From Porphyrobacter sp. (GTDB lineage: Bacteria > Pseudomonadota > Alphaproteobacteria > Sphingomonadales > Sphingomonadaceae), in assembly GCA_018991295.1 (NCBI GenBank), contig JAGKSZ010000180.1, forward strand, positions 1-10,258: DNA of 10,258 bases. The letters run 5' to 3'. Position 1 is the first letter of the stretch. Every line of letters begins with the position of its first letter. This document shows positions 6,706 to 10,258 of the stretch, one piece after another. A model generated the notes under the pieces. That model did not search any database and was not told the DNA's origin. It saw only the letters and a program-made list of their open reading frames with translations. The translations under genes and the position numbers were made by a program.

Positions 6706-7530
6706 ATGGCGCTCCTTAGTTTCGAGCGGAAATACCGCGTCCGCGGTGGCACATTGATCGGCGGCGACCTTTTCGACTTCTGGGTCGGGCCGTTTTATGT
6801 CGGATTCTTTGGAGTAACGACGGCAATCAGCGCCCTTCTGGGCACCATGCTGATCTTCGCCGCCGCAACCCAGGGCCCGACACTCAACCCCTGGCTCATT
6901 TCGATCAACCCGCCGCCGGTCGAATATGGCCTCAGCCTCGCTCCGCTCGCCAAGGGCGGATACTGGCAAATCATCACCGGCTGCGCGGTGATTGCGTTCG
7001 TTTCGTGGGTGCTCAGGCAGGCGGAAATCTCCCGCAAGCTGGGCATGAGCTACCACGTGCCGATCGCCTTCAGCGTGGCGGTGTTCGCCTATGTCACGCT
7101 CAACGTCATCCGTCCCTTGTGGATGGGCGCCTGGGGCAATGGCTTCCCCTATGGCATCTGGACGCACCTCGAGTGGGTTTCGGGCGTCGGGTATGCTTTC
7201 GGCAACTTCCACTACAACCCCGTGCACATGCTCGCGATCACGTTCTTCTTCACGAACTGTCTCGCGCTCGCACTGCATGGCGGCCTGGTCTTGTCGGCGG
7301 TCAACCCTTCAGGGGGCACCGACGTCAAGTCGCCCGAATACGAAGACACCTATTTCCGTGACTTCATCGGCTATTCGGTCGGCACGCTCGGCATTCACCG
7401 GGTGGGGCTCTTCCTCGCGCTTAACGCCGCGTTCTGGAGCGCCATCTGCATCGTCATTTCCGGCACTCTGTATGTCGGCAGCTGGATCGAATTCTGGGAA
7501 TTCTGGAAGAAGATCCCGATCTGGTCGTAA
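6706..7530 (+). CDS. pufL: Photosynthetic reaction centre subunit L
   Basis: PufL is one of the two five-helix membrane subunits that hold the special pair, accessory bacteriochlorophylls, bacteriopheophytins, quinones and iron of the type 2 reaction centre. The product is 274 residues. His154 (THLEW), His169 and His174 (GNFHYNPVHM), His191 (LHGG) and His231 (GIHR) match L153, L168, L173, L190 and L230 of Rhodobacter sphaeroides with a shift of one: pigment ligands or bonding partners, then two iron ligands. Glu213, Asp214 and Ser224 keep the QB proton path (L212, L213, L223). Gln105 stands where Rhodobacter has Glu104. GGGAGG (6692-6697) lies 8 bases before the ATG. PufM follows after 14 bases. 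Confidence 0.98.
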   Translation: MALLSFERKYRVRGGTLIGGDLFDFWVGPFYVGFFGVTTAISALLGTMLIFAAATQGPTLNPWLISINPPPVEYGLSLAPLAKGGYWQIITGCAVIAFVSWVLRQAEISRKLGMSYHVPIAFSVAVFAYVTLNVIRPLWMGAWGNGFPYGIWTHLEWVSGVGYAFGNFHYNPVHMLAITFFFTNCLALALHGGLVLSAVNPSGGTDVKSPEYEDTYFRDFIGYSVGTLGIHRVGLFLALNAAFWSAICIVISGTLYVGSWIEFWEFWKKIPIWS

Positions 7531-7544
7531 GGAGCACCTGAACC

Positions 7545-8468
7545 ATGGCGACTTATCAGAACATCTTTACGCAGGTGCAAGTGCAAGGGCCGCCCGAAAT
7601 GGGCGTCCCCCACCTTGACGGCAGCGAAGCACGCCTGCCTTACACCACCCACAACTACTGGATGGGCAAGCTGGGCCAGGCCCAGATCGGCCCCATCTAC
7701 CTCGGCACCACCGGGGTCGTCAGCCTGGCTTTCGGTACGCTGGCGATCATGATCATCGGCCTGAACTTCTGGGCTCAGGCCGGATGGAGCCCGCAGACCT
7801 TCATGCGCGAGTTCTTCTGGCTCTCGCTCAACCCTCCGGGTGAGGAATACGGGTTCAGCCCCTTCGTCCCGCTGGACAAGGGCGGCTGGTGGATTCTGGC
7901 AGGTTTCAGCCTGACGGTCTCGATCCTGATGTGGTGGGTGCGCACCTACAACCGCGCCAAGGCGCTGGGCATGGGGATGCACATTCCCTGGGCCTTTGCC
8001 TCGGCCATTTGGCTCTACCTCGTGCTCGGGTTCATCCGGCCGATGCTGCTGGGCCAGTGGTCGGAAGCGGTGCCTTTCGGTATCTTTGAACACCTCAACT
8101 GGACGAACAATTTCTCGCTGCTTTACGGGAACCTGTTCTACAACCCGTTCCACGCGCTCTCGATTGTCTTCCTTTACGGGTCGGCGGTGCTGTTCGCGAT
8201 GCACGGGGCGACGATCCTTGCACTTGGCCGCTACGGCGGTGAGCGCGAGATCGAACAGATCACCGATCGCGGGACCGCGGCCGAACGCGGCGCGCTCTAC
8301 TGGCGCTGGGTGATGGGCTTCAACGCCTCGTTCGAATCGATCCACCGCTGGGCCTGGTGGTTCGCAGTCCTCATCACCCTCACGGGCGGCATCGGCATCC
8401 TGCTGACCGGCACCGTGGTCGACAACTGGTATGTCTGGGCGCAGGAGCATCACTACGCACCGCAGTGA
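7545..8468 (+). CDS. pufM: Photosynthetic reaction centre subunit M
   Basis: PufM pairs with PufL in the reaction-centre core. The product is 307 residues with five membrane helices. His183 (EHLNW), His203 (NPFHALS), His220 (AMHGAT), Glu235 (GGEREIE) and His267 (SIHRWA) match M182, M202, M219, M234 and M266 of Rhodobacter sphaeroides with a shift of one: pigment ligands and non-haem iron ligands. Tyr211 matches TyrM210, which tunes primary electron transfer, and Trp253 matches the QA-stacking TrpM252. AAGGAG (7529-7534) overlaps the pufL TAA stop and lies 10 bases before ATG. The C-terminus (NWYVWAQEHHYAPQ) is followed directly by hairpins and a terminator. No pufC or pufX follows, so a soluble or separately encoded cytochrome is the likely electron donor. 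Confidence 0.98.
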   Translation: MATYQNIFTQVQVQGPPEMGVPHLDGSEARLPYTTHNYWMGKLGQAQIGPIYLGTTGVVSLAFGTLAIMIIGLNFWAQAGWSPQTFMREFFWLSLNPPGEEYGFSPFVPLDKGGWWILAGFSLTVSILMWWVRTYNRAKALGMGMHIPWAFASAIWLYLVLGFIRPMLLGQWSEAVPFGIFEHLNWTNNFSLLYGNLFYNPFHALSIVFLYGSAVLFAMHGATILALGRYGGEREIEQITDRGTAAERGALYWRWVMGFNASFESIHRWAWWFAVLITLTGGIGILLTGTVVDNWYVWAQEHHYAPQ

Positions 8469-8483
8469 TGCACCCTGAGCTCT

Positions 8484-8509
8484 CGCGGGGGCGGTCATCC
8501 GTCCCCGCG
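8484..8509 (+). other. Stem-loop at the 3' end of the puf message
   Basis: CGCGGGGGCGG (8484-8494) and CCGTCCCCGCG (8499-8509) form an 11-bp stem with one G-U pair and a TCAT loop. It starts 15 bases after the pufM stop and has no T-run of its own. It probably protects the 3' end of puf mRNA from exonucleases, in front of the terminator at 8523. Confidence 0.7.
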
Positions 8510-8522
8510 CCGTTATTGCCGA

Positions 8523-8560
8523 GGCCCGGCGGGACCAGACCCGCCGGGCCTTCGCTTTTT
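8523..8560 (+). terminator. Rho-independent terminator of the puf operon
   Basis: GGCCCGGCGGG (8523-8533) and CCCGCCGGGCC (8540-8550) form a perfect 11-bp stem around ACCAGA, extended by an A-T pair. The run TTCGCTTTTT (8551-8560) follows. It lies 54 bases after pufM in the gap between converging gene blocks. On the minus strand the hairpin is not followed by a T-run, so it should act mainly on the puf side. Confidence 0.85.
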
Positions 8561-8592
8561 GGGACTTCGGAGGGGCCTGCGCCCCGCCTTCC

Positions 8593-8841
8593 CTAGAGCC
8601 GGCTTCGGAGATCGATGAGGTGCAAGGGCAGCGAGGCGGCGCGCGGCCGCGCGACCCACCACCACTCCGCCCCCACCAGCGCCCCACGCAATCCGGTGAC
8701 GATGAGCACCGCGGGGCCGAGCAGCCCGGCGATCGCGCCAAGGCTCCAGCGCCGGGCGAGCCGCAGCCACAGCCCCTCGAGCGCCAGCACGGCAAGGACG
8801 AGATCGGCGGCATGGCCGCTCGCGAACAGGCTCTCCATCAT
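8593..8841 (-). CDS. Small hypothetical membrane protein downstream of tspO
   Basis: This 82-residue protein is not one I recognise. About residues 11-27 (AADLVLAVLALEGLWL) and 34-52 (LGAIAGLLGPAVLIVTGL) are hydrophobic enough to be membrane helices, and a Trp-rich stretch (ALVGAEWWW, 54-62) may be a third half-helix. Arginines flank the helices, and the tail (PRAASLPLHLIDLRSRL) is polar. Two ATG codons (8841 and 8838) begin it; GAGGAG on the minus strand (8850-8855) fits 8841 at 8 bases. It is the last gene of the bchP-tspO block, 64 bases after tspO, and converges on puf. A role in pigment or photosystem assembly is suggested only by location. The opposite strand is also open here, so it could be a chance frame, but the hydrophobic pattern and ribosome site favour a gene. 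Confidence 0.68.
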   Translation of the reverse strand: MMESLFASGHAADLVLAVLALEGLWLRLARRWSLGAIAGLLGPAVLIVTGLRGALVGAEWWWVARPRAASLPLHLIDLRSRL

Positions 8842-8849
8842 GGCTGCGT

Positions 8850-8855
8850 CTCCTC
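8850..8855 (-). promoter_or_regulatory. Ribosome binding site of the small membrane-protein gene
   Basis: GAGGAG on the minus strand lies 8 bases before ATG 8841. It is the strongest such site on this strand in the window and is a main reason to accept the 82-residue gene as real. Confidence 0.6.
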
Positions 8856-8905
8856 GATGCGGGCCGCTGCGGCGCGCGCGCCCGCGCCGCCCTCGCCCGC
8901 CGGCC

Positions 8906-9388
8906 TCAACCGAAGGGCGCGTTGAGCTCGACCACCGCCCAGTTGAGCGCGGCCGCGAAGGTCACCCAGGCGAGATAGGGCACCAGCAGCCATGCGGCGC
9001 TGCGCGAGAAGCGCCCGCAGTAGAGGATCAGCGCGAGGATCGAGAGCCACAGGACAATCACCTCAACGAATGCCCAGTCGGGCCGCTGGAGGCGAAAGAA
9101 GATGAGGCTCCAGGCGATGTTGAGAAAGCCATTGAGCGCAAAGAGGCTGATCACCCATTCCGATTGCGCGGCGGTGGGCGCCGCGCGCCAAGCGTTGACG
9201 CCGGCAATCGTTATCAGCGCATAAATAAGCGTCCAGCCCATCGGGAAGACGATGTCGGGCGGGTTCCACGCGGGCTTCTCGAGCGCCTGATACCACGGGC
9301 CGAGATCGGTGATCGTCGCGCCGAGCGCGGCGACGCAGAGCGCCGCCACGGTCGCCACCGCTACCGGCAGAATCCAGATGCTCCTCAT
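8906..9388 (-). CDS. tspO: TspO/MBR family tryptophan-rich membrane protein
   Basis: TspO is a five-helix membrane protein related to the mitochondrial benzodiazepine receptor; it binds porphyrins and, in Rhodobacter, acts as a negative oxygen- and light-linked influence on photosynthesis genes, working through the PpsR system. This protein has 160 residues, the usual length. Family marks are WYQALEKPAWNPP (32-44) before the second helix, FPMGWTLIYAL (48-58), ALNGFLNIAWSLIFF (84-98), and VPYLAWVTFAAALNW (136-150) in the last helix. It is rich in Trp as expected. It begins 10 bases after the bchP stop with no clear ribosome site, so its translation is probably coupled to bchP. The location inside a photosynthesis cluster supports a tetrapyrrole-related role. 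The physiological ligand is not shown by the sequence. Confidence 0.93.
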   Translation of the reverse strand: MRSIWILPVAVATVAALCVAALGATITDLGPWYQALEKPAWNPPDIVFPMGWTLIYALITIAGVNAWRAAPTAAQSEWVISLFALNGFLNIAWSLIFFRLQRPDWAFVEVIVLWLSILALILYCGRFSRSAAWLLVPYLAWVTFAAALNWAVVELNAPFG

Positions 9389-9398
9389 ACGCGCCGGT

Positions 9399-10256
9399 CT
9401 AGCGCGTTGCGGGCCTCAAGCCTAGCAGGTGCGCGGTATCCTTGAGGAAGATCTTGACGTGGGCGAGCGGCTTGGCGCGGACCAGCTTCTTGTTCATGTA
9501 AGCCTGCCAGGTGAGCTCCTGCACGTCCTTGTCGTCGCAGATCGTGACGAAGCGCTCGCGTCGCTTGTCCGAGGAATACCAGAAGTACTGCATGATCCCG
9601 AGGATCCAGAACACCTTGCCGTGTTCCTTCATGAACTTCTTGCGCGCGGTGCGCAGTTGCCGGGCATCGCCGGTCTTGAGGAAGGCGCTCGCCGCCTCGC
9701 CGACCACGCGCCCGCCCATCATGGCATAGTAGATGCCCTCGCCCGAGGCCGGCGCGACCACGCCCGCGGCATCGCCGGCGACGATCACGTCGGCGCCATT
9801 GTCCCAGCGCTTGAGCGGCTTCAGGGGGATCGGCGCGCCCTCGCGCCGGACCGTCTCGCAGCGGTCGAGCTTGAGGTCGTCGCGCATGGTCGCGATCGCG
9901 CCGCGCAGCGAGAAGCCCTTGTTGGCGCTGCCGACCCCGATGCTCGCGGTGTCACCGTGGGGGAAGACCCAGGCGTAGAAATCGGGCGACAGGCGGCCCT
10001 GGTAGAACACGTCGCAGCGCGCCGGGTCGTACTCGTCGGACTTGCCTTCGGGCGACTTGATGATCTCGTGATAGGCGAAGACGCAGGGCACCCGTTCGGC
10101 GCCCGGCAGGCACTGCTTGGCGACTGCCGAGCGCGCGCCGTCCGCGCCGATCACGCAGCGCGCGCGCACCCGCTCGATCGGGCCGCCGCGGGTGCGGCGG
10201 AAGGTCACGACCGGATGCGGCAGGTCGTCGCGCTCGATCTTCTCGAAGGTGGCGGT
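9399..10256 (-). CDS. bchP: Geranylgeranyl reductase BchP, 5' end cut by window edge
   Basis: BchP reduces the geranylgeranyl tail of bacteriochlorophyll to phytyl in three NADPH-dependent, FAD-linked steps at the membrane. The frame is open to the right edge (it enters as TATFEKIERDDLPHP); 285 residues are visible. Full BchP is near 390-400 residues, so about 110 N-terminal residues, including the GxGxxG FAD loop, lie outside. GADGARSAV (about 37-45) and VAGDAAGVVAPASGEGIYYA (about 158-177) are the internal FAD-binding motifs of this family. FYQGRLSPDFYAWVFPHGD and the C-terminal HVKIFLKDTAHLLG are BchP/ChlP-like rather than generic oxidoreductase. A GTG at 10208 is inside the gene, not its start. 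tspO follows after 10 bases on the same strand, suggesting one operon. Confidence 0.94.
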   Translation of the reverse strand, partial: TATFEKIERDDLPHPVVTFRRTRGGPIERVRARCVIGADGARSAVAKQCLPGAERVPCVFAYHEIIKSPEGKSDEYDPARCDVFYQGRLSPDFYAWVFPHGDTASIGVGSANKGFSLRGAIATMRDDLKLDRCETVRREGAPIPLKPLKRWDNGADVIVAGDAAGVVAPASGEGIYYAMMGGRVVGEAASAFLKTGDARQLRTARKKFMKEHGKVFWILGIMQYFWYSSDKRRERFVTICDDKDVQELTWQAYMNKKLVRAKPLAHVKIFLKDTAHLLGLRPATR

Positions 10257-10258
10257 GA

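Noticed and set aside
8871..8888. Alternating GC run with the 12-base palindrome GGCGCGCGCGCC between tspO and the small gene
   Set aside because: May form a hairpin, but it is only a base-composition feature without T-run or partner site; not called as a terminator.
8615..9445. 276-residue plus-strand open frame opposite the small gene and tspO
   Set aside because: Arg/Pro/Ala-rich, low-complexity translation typical of the reverse of GC-rich genes; the minus strand encodes a clear TspO.
1..10258. Mobile element, CRISPR array, tRNA/rRNA or new defence system
   Set aside because: No transposase, terminal repeats, direct-repeat array or RNA gene was seen; genes are densely packed and functionally matched.

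Overview
The window is part of the photosynthesis gene cluster of a purple, bacteriochlorophyll a-making alphaproteobacterium. Gene order (crtF-bchC-bchX-bchY-bchZ-pufB-pufA-pufL-pufM) and protein sequence are type 2 (quinone) reaction centre throughout. A puf operon that stops after pufM, with no pufC, pufX or pufQ in the window, together with a converging bchP-tspO block, best fits an aerobic anoxygenic phototroph of the Sphingomonadales (Erythrobacter, Porphyrobacter or Citromicrobium type). That placement is inference from layout and recalled family sequences; no search was run.

Layout. Positions 3-974 hold the 3' part of crtF (carotenoid O-methyltransferase, cut by the left edge). Positions 975-1102 are a control region with a perfect TGT-N12-ACA PpsR/CrtJ-type palindrome whose right half lies inside a TTGACA -35 box. 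Positions 1103-6007 hold bchC, bchX, bchY and bchZ, each start overlapping the stop before it (TGATG, ATGA, ATGA). Positions 6008-6181 are a non-coding leader with three stem-loops, one closed by a C(UUCG)G tetraloop. Positions 6182-8468 hold pufB, pufA, pufL and pufM, with large hairpins between pufB and pufA and between pufA and pufL. Positions 8469-8592 hold two tandem stem-loops, the second followed by a T-run, and form the puf terminator. On the minus strand, reading leftward from the right edge, lie bchP (5' end cut), tspO and a small membrane-protein gene; this block converges on puf.

How the genes work together. BchX, BchY and BchZ form chlorophyllide a oxidoreductase, which reduces the C7=C8 bond to make the bacteriochlorin ring. 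BchC oxidises the C3 hydroxyethyl group to acetyl. BchP reduces the geranylgeranyl tail to phytyl. CrtF methylates the hydroxyl of acyclic or monocyclic carotenoids. PufB and PufA form the LH1 antenna, and PufL and PufM the reaction centre core, which bind these pigments. TspO is a membrane tetrapyrrole-associated protein, linked in Rhodobacter to control of photosynthesis genes.

I see no mobile element, CRISPR array, RNA gene or unknown multi-gene system. The points most worth a second look are the PpsR-site/promoter overlap, the series of puf mRNA hairpins, a Glu-to-Gln change at the reaction-centre position matching GluL104, an unusual N-terminal motif in PufA, and the uncharacterised 82-residue membrane protein next to tspO.
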